This document shows positions 32,737-40,837 of a stretch of DNA of 43,483 nt, in pieces; within the stretch, counting starts at the first letter, position 1; every line of letters starts with the position of its first letter. A program made the translations under genes and the position numbers. The notes beneath the pieces were generated by a model, which did no database searches, had not been told where the DNA came from, and saw only the letters and a program-made list of their open reading frames with translations. The stretch comes from Streptomyces virginiae (GTDB lineage Bacteria > Actinomycetota > Actinomycetes > Streptomycetales > Streptomycetaceae), in contig NZ_JOAK01000043.1 in assembly GCF_000720455.1 (NCBI RefSeq), forward strand, positions 1 through 43,483, read 5' to 3'.

Positions 32737-33249
32737 TCAGATGACGGGGGTGTAGGCCAGGGGGGCGAATCCCGCGCCGCAGGCGGCCGGCAGGTTGGCC
32801 GGGGTGAAGGGGGTTCCGGACGCGGTGGTGCAGACGGCCTGGCGGATCACTCCGTTGCTGGCCAGGAGGGTGATGTAGAGGTTGCCGGGGTCTTCCTCGG
32901 TGACGGACACGGCGGTGCCCGAGACGCACTGCGGCGCTCCGGCCAGGAGCCCGAGGTTGATCCACACGCCGGGGTTGCGGCTGTCGTTGAGGAAGGCGTG
33001 TCCCTGCCGGTCGGTCGCGGCGCGGAAGACGGTTTCGAACAGGCCGCCGGCTCCGGAGTAGTCGACGACGGTGGAGCTCACGTCCCGCGACACCGAGCAT
33101 CGCTTGGACTCGTCGGCCTGGCCCTGGGCCTGGGTGTCCTTGGGGGTGGGGTCGTCGTGCGCGAGCGCGGACGGGGCCACGAGCGCTCCGGCGAGCAAGG
33201 CTCCCGCGACTGCGGCGGTACCCCGGGCAGCCCAAGCGAGCTTCCTCAT
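32737..33249 (-). CDS. Secreted hypothetical protein
   Basis: 170 aa; the ATG at 33249 follows AAAGGAAACAC, so the longer frame reading to 33333 is not used. A signal peptide (MRKLAWAARGTAAVAGALLA, ending near ALA-HDD) is followed by a charged linker and a domain with four Cys (KRCSVSRDVSSTVVDYSG, APQCVSGTAVSVTEEDPG, QAVCTTASG, PAACGAGFAPL). This could form two disulfides. No family recognised. Convergent with the rhomboid-like gene. Confidence 0.75.
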   Translation of the reverse strand: MRKLAWAARGTAAVAGALLAGALVAPSALAHDDPTPKDTQAQGQADESKRCSVSRDVSSTVVDYSGAGGLFETVFRAATDRQGHAFLNDSRNPGVWINLGLLAGAPQCVSGTAVSVTEEDPGNLYITLLASNGVIRQAVCTTASGTPFTPANLPAACGAGFAPLAYTPVI

Positions 33250-33515
33250 GTGTTTCCTTTCGTGGGTGCGGGCCGACCGCGTCGACGGGCGGCGCCCGGG
33301 TCGACTTCTCGCACCGCGGGTCGCGTGGGTCATCCCGCCCGTGCTCGGCCGGCTCGTCGAACGGTGAGGCCGTCACGTGGTCCGTGGCGGCCCCCTTTTT
33401 CGGGATCGAACATTCCGCGCCCGGCCCGGGCGCACACGTACAGCTACGGTCCGTCACTCTAAGGAATGGGCTCGTTTCGGGTCCGTGTGGGTGCCGCGCC
33501 CGGGGGCGGGCGGTG

Positions 33516-33740
33516 TCAGACGGCGCCGGTCCACACCTCGGGGCCGCCCCCCTCCCAGCGGATCGGCCCGTCCTCGGACAGCTCCACGTCCTCCAGTCCG
33601 GCCCGGCGCAGGAACTCCGACACGTCCGCGGGGGTGTACGCCCGGCCGAGGTCCGCGTCCACGCCGAGGGCGTGCACGGTGACCTTGCGGCCGCCCCGCG
33701 GGGACACGGGGTGAATCACGATCTCCGTCTGGTCCGCCAT
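33516..33740 (-). CDS. 74-aa conserved small protein, paralogue of the 1902-2129 product
   Basis: ATG at 33740. A GGAGGT sequence abuts the start with almost no spacer, which would be inefficient. The protein shares with the 1902-2129 product the N-terminal strand ([17 protein letters not shown]), [18 protein letters not shown] and [11 protein letters not shown], giving clear homology over the full length. It is acidic and cytosolic, with no Cys. Function unknown. Directly upstream lie 13-bp tandem repeats (33825-33873). Confidence 0.75.
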   Translation of the reverse strand: MADQTEIVIHPVSPRGGRKVTVHALGVDADLGRAYTPADVSEFLRRAGLEDVELSEDGPIRWEGGGPEVWTGAV

Positions 33741-33824
33741 ACCTCCACGGTGCGGCGGACCGGCCCGTACGGCATCCGGTGCCCTCCCCGCGTACCGGAC
33801 GGGCCGGCGGGGCTCCGGCCGCGC

Positions 33825-33873
33825 GGTGCGGGAGGGCGGTGCGGGAGGGCGGTGCGGGAGGGCGGTGCGGGAG
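33825..33873. repeat. 13-bp tandem repeat, 3.8 copies
   Basis: The unit GGTGCGGGAGGGC repeats at 33825, 33838, 33851 and 33864 (the last is partial). Copies are exact. Because the unit is not a multiple of three, it is unlikely to be coding. It lies 85 bp upstream of the minus-strand gene at 33740. Confidence 0.85.
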
Positions 33874-34288
33874 CGTGGCCCGCATGACGGCTTCTCACAT
33901 TCCGCGGAGCGCATGGGGTTTGGGGGCGGGCGCCCCGGACAGACGCGTGGATACCGGAAGCGGAGCACACCCTGCGGATGGGGCGCTTTCGGTGCGGGCC
34001 CCGCCGCATGACGCCCTCCCTCCCCGTCATGCGGCAGGCTCGCCCGTACGACGGGCTGCCGCTCGGATCCGTCCGGCACCCGGAGACCCCGCGCCCCGGC
34101 CTTCTTGCCCGGTCGGGTGGCCCGGGGCCGTCCGGCGAACCCCCGGCACCGGCGCTCAGACCGCCGCCCCCCGGGCAACGGACCCGGCGGCAGCAGCCCG
34201 TCGCGGGACCGGCGCGACGCTCACGTCCGGCCGGCTCCGGCTCCGGCTCCGGCTCCGATGCCGGAGCGGGTGCGGGTTCCACCGCTCG

Positions 34289-34490
34289 CCGTTCACCGCC
34301 GCCTTCAACATCGCCGGCACGCCCGCGATGTCGGTGCCGCTCGCCTGCGACCCGGCCACCGGCCTGCCGTTCGGTGTCCGGTTCGCGGCGGGCTACGGAC
34401 GTGAGGGCGTGTTGTTCCGGCTCGCCGCGCAGCTGGAGGAGGCCGCGCCGTGGGCGGGGCGCAGGCCCGCGGTGTGGGCGGGCGCGGCCC
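34289..34490 (+). pseudogene. Amidase-signature enzyme, C-terminal remnant
   Basis: The frame reads [20 protein letters not shown] then [16 protein letters not shown] and [20 protein letters not shown]. This is the characteristic C-terminus of amidase-signature (GatA/AmiE-like) enzymes. The catalytic Lys-Ser-Ser core, about 350 residues that should precede it, is absent, and sequence upstream is not protein-like. Only the tail remains, from a deletion or a recombination event. Confidence 0.8.
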
Positions 34491-34846
34491 GGGGGGTGTG
34501 GTCCCCGCGGGCAGGGGTGCGGGTGCGGGGCCGGCGCGTCGCGGCATCGGCCGGCACGGGCCGGGCGCGGGTCAGTGCGGGCCGGGCGCGGGCAGATCGT
34601 CATCTAAGATTCAGGCTGGCCGCGGGGCCGCGGCTCGTCGCTGGCGTGGCGGTCGCGGAAGGGCCAGGCCGGCCGGTCGAGTGAGAGCGGCCCGTGTCAG
34701 GGGTTCTCGGTCCGGTCCGGACGGGGACCGTCTGACGCTGATCATGAAGCTCCCGGGGAATCGCGTGCCGTCGGCGTGCGTCTCAGTGGTGTGAGATGCC
34801 CAGCCCGCACGCCCACGCACATAAGACCGCCAGGGAGAAGTGAGGT

Positions 34847-35521
34847 ATGGCAGTGATCTGCGTCGGAGGCATGATCGGCATCGGGAAGACGAGCGTGGCC
34901 GAGCTGCTCGCCAAGGAGCTGGGCAGCGAGGTCTTCTACGAGAGCGTGGACGACAATCCGATCCTTCCGCTCTTCTACACCGCGAGCCCCGAGGAGATCC
35001 AGGCCAGGCGCTACCCCTTCCTGCTGCAGCTGTACTTCCTGCAGACGCGGTTCGCCGCGATCAAGGAGGCGTACAAGCAGGGCGACAACGTCCTGGACCG
35101 GTCCATCTACGAGGACTGGTACTTCGCCAAGGTCAACCACGACCTGGGCCGGATCAGCTCCCTCGAGATGCAGGTGTACGAGGGGCTGCTGGAAGAGATG
35201 ATGCGCGAGATCGACGGCCTGCCGTACCGCAAGGCACCGGATCTCATGGTCTACCTCAAGGCGGACTTCGAGACGGTGCTGCACCGGATCGGCCTGCGGG
35301 GGCGCGATTTCGAACAGGACGAGAGCCTCGTGGAGTACTACCGGACGCTGTGGTCCGGCTACGACGACTGGGTGCACAAGCACTACTCGGCCAGCGAGGT
35401 CCTCATCGTCGACATGAACAACACCGATGTGGTGAACAACCCCGACGACGCGGCCCGCGTGGCGCAGGACGTCAAGAACGCCCTGGCCGCGGTCAGGCGG
35501 GACGCCCCGTCCGGCGCCTGA
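34847..35521 (+). CDS. Deoxynucleoside kinase
   Basis: 224 aa; the ATG at 34847 follows GAAGTGAGGT. P-loop GGMIGIGKTS (7-16), then FYESVDDNPILPLFY, a long helix QLYFLQTRFAAIKEA, the DRSIYED motif (ERS/DRS with base-contacting residues) and the LID-like RIGLRGRDFEQ. Length and motifs fit the bacterial dNK family (deoxyadenosine/deoxyguanosine kinase type). It phosphorylates salvaged deoxynucleosides to dNMP with ATP in the cytosol. It is monocistronic and followed by a strong terminator. Confidence 0.9.
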   Translation: MAVICVGGMIGIGKTSVAELLAKELGSEVFYESVDDNPILPLFYTASPEEIQARRYPFLLQLYFLQTRFAAIKEAYKQGDNVLDRSIYEDWYFAKVNHDLGRISSLEMQVYEGLLEEMMREIDGLPYRKAPDLMVYLKADFETVLHRIGLRGRDFEQDESLVEYYRTLWSGYDDWVHKHYSASEVLIVDMNNTDVVNNPDDAARVAQDVKNALAAVRRDAPSGA

Positions 35522-35536
35522 ACAGCGAACCGCCGT

Positions 35537-35570
35537 GGGGCCGCCTCCCCCGTGCGGGGGGGGCGGCCCC
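35537..35570 (+). terminator. Terminator of the deoxynucleoside kinase gene
   Basis: A 15-bp stem starting GGGGCCGCC with one G-T wobble and a 4-nt loop, 16 bp past the stop codon. Confidence 0.75.
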
Positions 35571-35632
35571 TACCTTCGGACACGGCCGCGCAGGTCGGCG
35601 GGCCACGGGCCGGAGCGGGGGCGGCCGGGCGG

Positions 35633-36211
35633 TCAGGGGTGGTGGGTGCCGAACAGTGGGTCGAGCGGCTCGCCCTCGTAGCCGATGACGAGGCAGGACG
35701 CCGCGACCGGCCCCTGGGACAGTTCCACGAGCCGGGCGAGGGCCGCCGCCTCGGACGGGAGTCCGGCCGGATCGAGACCGAGCGCCCGGGCGGCACGGTC
35801 GCGCCGCCGGTCGAGGTCGGGCCAGCCCTCCCTGTACTCGTCGGCGAGCGCCTGGAGTTCCGTGGGGGTCCGCCCGGGAGCATCCTGCCACCACGGCACC
35901 ACGAGACACAGCCGCACCAGCTCCGGCAGTCCGAGCGCAAGCGGTCCGGCTTCGCCGTCGAGGCTCACGTACACCACGGGGCGTTCCTCCCCGCCCTCGC
36001 CGACGAAGCAGAACGCGTCCCCGGAGGCTGCCCGCGCGAACTGCTCCAACCGGGCCCCGGAGGCGAGACGGACCCCGTCATCCAGGGCGTGGGAGGCGGG
36101 GTCCGTCGCGTCGAGGTCCGCGACGCAGGCGAAGAACGCGACGGCTTCCTCATCGGTGTGCAGGAGGGGCAGCAGCGCGTCGGGGTTGGCCTGTGCGTTC
36201 GATCCGTTCAC
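35633..36211 (-). CDS. SUKH-like hypothetical protein
   Basis: 192 aa if started at the GTG at 36211 (VNGSNAQANPDALLPLL). The upstream sequence has no good ribosome site, so the start is uncertain. Blocks such as GARLEQFARAASGDAFCFVG, RPVVYVSLDGEAGPLALGLP and ELVRLCLVVPWWQD resemble SUKH-superfamily immunity or adaptor proteins, especially the strand-turn-strand around YVSLDGEAG. The C-terminus ends YEGEPLDPLFGTHHP. No toxin neighbour. The fold assignment is tentative. Confidence 0.6.
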   Translation of the reverse strand: MNGSNAQANPDALLPLLHTDEEAVAFFACVADLDATDPASHALDDGVRLASGARLEQFARAASGDAFCFVGEGGEERPVVYVSLDGEAGPLALGLPELVRLCLVVPWWQDAPGRTPTELQALADEYREGWPDLDRRRDRAARALGLDPAGLPSEAAALARLVELSQGPVAASCLVIGYEGEPLDPLFGTHHP

Positions 36212-36248
36212 CGGGCAACCGTAAGCGGGGCCGCTGACAGCGGGCCGG

Positions 36249-36503
36249 GTGCGGGCGGGGCCGCGCGCGCCGTGGCGCCGCGCGCTCTCGCACAAGGGCG
36301 CGGCGCTGCGGGGCGGGGGTGCGGCGCCGGCGGGGGCCGCGGCCGCCGACCAGGTCCTCAACGGGAACTCCGACCTGTGCCTGGGCATCAACGGCGGCGG
36401 CGAGTGGGGCCGGACCGCCATCCAGTGGTCGTGCAACGGCAACGACGACCGGACCTGGTACTTCGGCCAGGCCGACGGCCCTGCCACGGCGGTGAGGCGG
36501 TGA
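36249..36503 (+). pseudogene. Ricin-type lectin domain fragment
   Basis: The frame reads DQVLNGNSDLCLGINGGG and then AIQWSCNGNDDRTWYF. This is one subdomain of a ricin-type beta-trefoil (the C-L-G-I ... QW.CNGN..Q.W pattern). Only about 40 residues match. The upstream part (GGGAAPAGAAAA) is a poor signal peptide, with no ribosome site at the GTG at 36249. Most likely a leftover of a larger secreted lectin or glycosidase gene, or a very small exported protein. Confidence 0.55.
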
Positions 36504-36544
36504 CCGCCCCTGCCCGTGCCGGGCGGGGCGGGCACTGTCGGGGG

Positions 36545-38029
36545 TCACCGGGTGCGGAAGGTTCCGGTGTACACGTCCGTGCGGTTGTCCGGTGCGTCGG
36601 AGTTGGCCTCGGTCAGGACCGCCCGTACTCCCCCCTTGCCGTCCGTCGCCAGGCCCTGGTAGTCGCCGAGGAAGTAGCCGCCGGCGAACGGCGCCTGCAG
36701 CCAGTCGAAGACCCGTGAGATCCGCCGTTCGCTGCGGAGCGCGAGGTCTCCGTGCGGGAGCGTGGCCAGCTGGTAGGCGGTGGGCAGCGTGGTGGTGTCG
36801 CCCGGTTTGAGGAAGCGCAGGTCGTAGTAGGTGAGCGCGACCGTGCCCCGCTCGTCGACCGCGATCGACGGGGAGAAGCCCGCCGCGTCCCGCGGGCTGA
36901 TCAGCTGCGGCCCGCCCCAGGTGCGTCCGCCGTCGGTGGAGCGCACGAGCTGGACGGAGTCGAACCTGCCGCCGGAGAAGTCCGAGCCTTCGTAGGCCAT
37001 GTACAGGGTGCCTGTGGTGGGGTCGACGGCCGGGCTGGGCAGGGTGGCGCCGGCGCGCAGCAGCTTGGTGGGGTCGTTGGGGTGGACCTCCGGTACGGAG
37101 GTGTCGCGGGCCACGGTGACCGGGGCGCTCCAGGTCCGTCCGGCGTCGGCCGAGGTGACCATGGCGTAGTGGGCTTCGACGACGGTGGCGAGGTCGTCGG
37201 AGTGGGTGATCTGGTCGTAGAAGTCGTAGAGGGTGCCGGTGCGCGGGTCGACGACGATGACGTGGCCGATGGTCTGGGTGTTGGGGACGGCGCTGGTGTC
37301 GACGAACGGCCGGGCCCTGGTCCAGGTGCGGCCACCGTCGCGGGTGAGGGAGATGTAGCCGGGGCCGTCGAGGGAGCCGGGGCCGGGCGGGTCGTTGTCG
37401 AGGCGGTCCCAGACCTGGTAGGCGGTGCCCTTGCGGACCGGGTCGGCGGTGAGCGAGGGCTTGTCGTTGAAGAACGGCTCCTCGTCGACGTGGGTGGTGG
37501 TGAGGTCCTGCCAGGTGCGGCCGCCGTCGCGGGAGGTGGCGGTCAGGAGGGCGCTGCGGGTGCTGCGGGTGAAGTCGACGCCTTCGCCGCTCGCGTAGAC
37601 GGTGCCGTCGGGTCCGGTGCTCACCCAGGGGTCGGAGGCGCGTTCGAAGTCCGCGCCGCCCGGGGCGCACAGGCTGAACGGCAGGGTGCTGGTGTGGAAG
37701 GTGCGGCCGTCGGTGGTCCAGGCGGCGGCCAGGCCGCGGGCGGCGCCGTCGTTCCAGCGGTCCTGCTGGAAGACGGTGACCACGCGCTGGGGGTCGCGCG
37801 GGTCGACGGAGAGGTACGGCTCGACCTCGGTGCCCGGGTAGGCGACGCTGTCGGGGGATCTCGCGCCGATGGTGCAGTTCGCGTACGGGTCCGTGTGGGA
37901 GACCCGGGTCAGGGGTGCGGTGCCGGGGCCGTCGGGGTTGCGCTCTGCCGCTGCGGGGGTGGCGCCGGTGACCGTGAGGAGCAGGAGCGCGGTGGTGGCG
38001 AGCGCGGTCAGGGGCGGGATGACGCGCAT
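36545..38029 (-). CDS. Secreted sialidase-fold (Asp-box) beta-propeller protein
   Basis: 494 aa; the ATG at 38029 follows GGAGGAGATC. Signal peptide: MRVIPPLTALATTALLLLTV, cleavage near AAA-ERN. At least four Asp boxes are visible: SRDGGRTWQDL, TRDGGRTWTRA, SADAGRTWSAP and STDGGRTWGGP. With blades such as EVEPYLSVDPRDPQRVVTVF and GFSPSIAVDERGTVALTYYD they indicate a BNR-type propeller. The Arg triad and Tyr/Glu pair of true sialidases cannot be assigned by eye, so exo-sialidase activity is not proven. It may be a glycan-binding or glycosidase-like exported protein. Confidence 0.85.
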   Translation of the reverse strand: MRVIPPLTALATTALLLLTVTGATPAAAERNPDGPGTAPLTRVSHTDPYANCTIGARSPDSVAYPGTEVEPYLSVDPRDPQRVVTVFQQDRWNDGAARGLAAAWTTDGRTFHTSTLPFSLCAPGGADFERASDPWVSTGPDGTVYASGEGVDFTRSTRSALLTATSRDGGRTWQDLTTTHVDEEPFFNDKPSLTADPVRKGTAYQVWDRLDNDPPGPGSLDGPGYISLTRDGGRTWTRARPFVDTSAVPNTQTIGHVIVVDPRTGTLYDFYDQITHSDDLATVVEAHYAMVTSADAGRTWSAPVTVARDTSVPEVHPNDPTKLLRAGATLPSPAVDPTTGTLYMAYEGSDFSGGRFDSVQLVRSTDGGRTWGGPQLISPRDAAGFSPSIAVDERGTVALTYYDLRFLKPGDTTTLPTAYQLATLPHGDLALRSERRISRVFDWLQAPFAGGYFLGDYQGLATDGKGGVRAVLTEANSDAPDNRTDVYTGTFRTR

Positions 38030-38591
38030 GCGGGATCTCCTCCGGGCCGTGGCGGCCGGGGTGCCGCTTGATGTTTTTCGGTGCCGGGGCCGGTGGCCTT
38101 GATGGGCCGAACGGCGGGGTCTTGCCCGGTGCGGCCGGGGCGCGCGGCGGAGCCGCAGGCCCGGCGGTGCGGCCTGCCCCGAGCGTGGTCCGGACGCCCA
38201 ACGCCCGTGCCCGCGCGGCCCGTACGGCCGCCCGTACGGCCGCCCGTACGGCCGCCCGTACGGCCGTCGTCTCGCGTCCGGTGGTGCGTACCGCGGCGCG
38301 GCGGGGCGGCGCCGTCGCCGCGGGGCCGCTGTTCCTCGTGACGGGCATCGCGCGGGGCGCGCCGTAGCGGGGAGGGCTTCGGCTTCGCCCGGAACGCGAT
38401 GGGCCGGCTGGCGCTGGCCGCCCCGGCCCCCGCCGGCGGTCCGGGTCCGGGCGGGGGGCGCGCCGGTGCACCCGGCTGCCGGGGGCCGGGGGCCGGGCGC
38501 CGGAGCGGGGGCGCGGCGTCGTTAAGATCGCTGGGTTCTGCCGTCAGAAACGTACCGGTGTCGCGACACCGCAGGATCAACCAGAGGTGTC
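38030..38591. other. Gene-free stretch upstream of the acyltransferase
   Basis: Between the divergent sialidase-like and acyltransferase genes. The long ORFs are Arg/Gly/Pro-rich shadows. It contains the 12-bp tandem repeat at 38221-38268 and, near its right end, TAAGAT (38523-38528), a plausible -10 for the acyltransferase gene. Confidence 0.4.
38221..38268. repeat. 12-bp tandem repeat, four copies
   Basis: CGTACGGCCGCC occurs at 38221, 38233, 38245 and, with one change (TC for CC), 38257. Each junction also makes the palindrome GGCCGTACGGCC or a close form. The only frame through it gives ARTA repeats in a non-protein-like ORF. Confidence 0.85.
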
Positions 38592-39773
38592 ATGTCCGAC
38601 AGGTTTGCCCTTGCCGGGGACCGTGTCCCGGTGACTGCCGAAGCACCGCAGGCGGCTCCCGGCCGGGCGCGGCCGTGGAAGGTGTTCCGCAGGGCCGGCG
38701 GGAGCGGGTCCGGGCGGGCGCCGCGCATCGCGGTGCTGGACGGGCTGCGGCTGCTCGCCGCGCTGTCGGTGGTGCTGTTCCACTACCTGGCCGGCTACGG
38801 GGCGATCCCCTGGCAGCGGACCGCGGGCGAGCTCTTTCCCGCGCTGCACCGGATAGCCCAGTTCGGCTGGCTGGGCGTGGCCTTCTTCTTCATGATCAGC
38901 GGATTCGTCATCTGCATGTCCGGCTGGGGCAAGTCGCTCCAGCATTTCTGGCAGGGGCGGATCCTGCGGCTGTTCCCCCTGTACTGGGCGGCGGTCGTGC
39001 TCTCCTCGGCGGCGGCCCGGCTGGGTCCGCACGTTCCGGGTGAGCCGAGGGTCACCGTCGGTCAGATGCTCACCAACCTCACGATGCTGAACGAGCCCCT
39101 GGGCGTCCACCACGTGGACAACGTCTACTGGACGCTCTGGGTCGAGCTGCGCTTCTACCTGCTCTTCTCGCTGGTCGTGCTGGTGGGGAGCAGCTACCGC
39201 CGGGTCGCGACCTTCTGCTGGATCTGGGCGCTGGGCTCGGTCATGGCACCGGCGTCGGGCATTCCGCTGCTGGACCAGCTCCTGATGCCGCGCTGGGCGC
39301 CGTTCTTCATCGCCGGCATCGCCTTCTACCTCGTCCGCCGGTCCGGCCGGCTCGAAGGCGAGACGGTGGGCATCCTGGCGCTGTCGTGGCTGCTGATGCA
39401 GCACCGCCTTCCGGAGATCATGGCGGGCGAGGGGCACGGCATCGACTGGAAGGTCTGCCTGGGCGCGATCACGGTGATGTACGCGGTGATGGGTCTGATC
39501 GCGCTCGGGAAGCTGGACTGGATCCAGTGGCGCTGGCTGCCGGTGGCGGGTGTGATCTCCTACCCGCTCTATCTCGTGCACCAGTCGCTGGGCGTGCGGG
39601 TGATCTGGCGGTGGAACGAGCAGTGGGGCGCCTGGCCGACCCTGCTGGGTGTGATCGCGGGCATGGTGGTGATCGCCTGGCTCATGCACCGCCTGGTCGA
39701 GCGGCCGCTCACTCCGCTGCTGCGCCGTGCGATGGCCCCACGGGCCGAGCGGTCGCAGAAGCTCGCCGCATAG
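38592..39773 (+). CDS. Acyltransferase family 3 (OafA/YrhL-type) membrane protein
   Basis: 393 aa; the ATG at 38592 has AGAGG 5 nt upstream. A cytoplasmic N-terminus of about 45 residues precedes the family start IAVLDGLRLLAALSVVLFHY with its catalytic-type His. Then come GWLGVAFFFMISGFVI, GRILRLFPLYWAAVV (conserved Arg), NVYWTLWVELRFYLLFSLVV and about ten membrane segments, ending in LVERPLTPLLRRA. Such enzymes O-acylate sugars of cell-surface glycans, antibiotics or lipids. No glycan cluster adjoins it, so its acceptor is unknown. A -10-like TAAGAT sits at 38523. Confidence 0.92.
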   Translation: MSDRFALAGDRVPVTAEAPQAAPGRARPWKVFRRAGGSGSGRAPRIAVLDGLRLLAALSVVLFHYLAGYGAIPWQRTAGELFPALHRIAQFGWLGVAFFFMISGFVICMSGWGKSLQHFWQGRILRLFPLYWAAVVLSSAAARLGPHVPGEPRVTVGQMLTNLTMLNEPLGVHHVDNVYWTLWVELRFYLLFSLVVLVGSSYRRVATFCWIWALGSVMAPASGIPLLDQLLMPRWAPFFIAGIAFYLVRRSGRLEGETVGILALSWLLMQHRLPEIMAGEGHGIDWKVCLGAITVMYAVMGLIALGKLDWIQWRWLPVAGVISYPLYLVHQSLGVRVIWRWNEQWGAWPTLLGVIAGMVVIAWLMHRLVERPLTPLLRRAMAPRAERSQKLAA

Positions 39774-39820
39774 CGGAACGGGGTGCGGCCCTTGAGGTCG
39801 TGGCTGCGCGTAGTGACGTC

Positions 39821-39856
39821 AGAGCCCGTCCCGGCCACCGGCCCGGGGCGGGCTCT
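39821..39856 (+). terminator. Terminator of the acyltransferase gene
   Basis: A 14-bp stem (AGAGCCCGTCCCGG / CCGGGGCGGGCTCT) with one wobble and an 8-nt loop, 48 bp past the stop codon. Confidence 0.7.
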
Positions 39857-39894
39857 GTGGCGTTCTGTTACGGGTCCATGACACACCAGCACTT

Positions 39895-39936
39895 TTGAAC
39901 ATGCTCAACAATCGCTAGGTTCTTGAACATGGTCAA
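39895..39936 (+). promoter_or_regulatory. Twin palindromic operators framing a leaderless promoter
   Basis: TTGAACATGCTCAA (39895-39908) and TTGAACATGGTCAA (39923-39936) are nearly identical dyads with centres 28 bp apart. The first covers a TTGAAC -35-like hexamer. TAGGTT (39916-39921) between them is a good -10. The second covers the expected transcript start and the ATG at 39929. TetR-type repressors commonly bind dyads of this form. Confidence 0.7.
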
Positions 39937-40669
39937 AAATGGGTACGGGGCATGGGTCCGCGAGTTCGAGGCCGAGCGGGAGCGGCGGGCCGCTGTGGGC
40001 GATCCCGACTGGGGCGGGGGCGCGCTGCTGCCCGCCGAGATCGTCCGCAGCATCCAGAAGTTCCAGGTCGGCGAGGACGGTGACGGCTCCGCGCTCTGCG
40101 GCAAGGCCGACCGCGCGGGGGATCCGCTCTACTCCGAGGCGGTGCGGCTCTTCATCGCCGAGGAGCAGAACCACGCGCGGATGCTGAAGCTGCTGCTGGA
40201 GGCCGGCGGGGCCGGCACCCTCGACGGCCACTGGAGCGACGCCGCCTTCGTCCGGGTGCGGCGGCTGCTCGGACTGCGGGTGGAGCTGCTGGTGCTGATG
40301 CTCGCCGAGGTGGTGGCGCTGGGGTACTACCGGGCCCTGCGCGACGGCGCCGCCGACCCGCTGGCCCGCGAGGTCGCGGGGCGGATCCTGGCGGACGAGG
40401 AACGGCACGTCCCCTTCCACTGCCTGCGCCTGCGGGAGGGCCTCGCCGTGCTGCCCCGGCCCGCCCGCCGGGCGGTGACGGCCGGGTGGCGCGGACTGCT
40501 GGCCGGCGCCGCCGCCCTGGTCGCGGTGGACCACGGCCCGGCCCTGCGGGCGCTGGGGGTGGGCCGCGGCGCCTTCGTGGCGCAGGCCCTGCGCTCCTCC
40601 GCGTGGATGGCCCGCGCGATGTCGGGCGGCCCGGTCCCCGCGCCGGCCGACGCGGGCGCGCGGGTCTGA
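39929..40669 (+). CDS. Ferritin-like di-iron domain protein
   Basis: 246 aa from the ATG at 39929. There is no ribosome site, and a -10 sits 7 nt upstream, so the message is probably leaderless. A TTG 6 nt upstream is the alternative start. Helical throughout, it carries two ExxH-type iron motifs: FIAEEQNHARMLKLLLE (about 84-100) and DEERHVPFHCLRL (about 154-166), with a third carboxylate helix VLMLAEVVALGYYRALRDGA between. This is a ferritin-like four-helix carboxylate-bridged site. Relatives are annotated only as ferritin-like. An oxygenase or desaturase-like role is possible, and strong operator control suggests an induced enzyme. The C-terminus is Ala/Arg-rich. Confidence 0.8.
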   Translation: MVKNGYGAWVREFEAERERRAAVGDPDWGGGALLPAEIVRSIQKFQVGEDGDGSALCGKADRAGDPLYSEAVRLFIAEEQNHARMLKLLLEAGGAGTLDGHWSDAAFVRVRRLLGLRVELLVLMLAEVVALGYYRALRDGAADPLAREVAGRILADEERHVPFHCLRLREGLAVLPRPARRAVTAGWRGLLAGAAALVAVDHGPALRALGVGRGAFVAQALRSSAWMARAMSGGPVPAPADAGARV

Positions 40670-40837
40670 CCCGGAGGCGGGGGGACGCCGGCCGCCCCGG
40701 CGCACCCCGGCGCCCGCCGGCGCCGCTCCCCCGCCGCCGACGCAGCGGCCGCCCCCTGCGGGGCGCCTCGTTCCGTATGACTGCCTGCGCCGCGATGATG
40801 ACGTGCCGTCACCCCCCTTCGTGGAAAGGACGTGCGC

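Noticed and set aside
33825..33873. A CRISPR array
   Set aside because: The 13-bp units abut with no spacers, so this is a simple tandem repeat. No cas genes are present.
36249..38029. The lectin fragment as a detached domain of the sialidase-fold protein
   Set aside because: The two are on opposite strands and convergent, so a simple split of one gene does not explain them.
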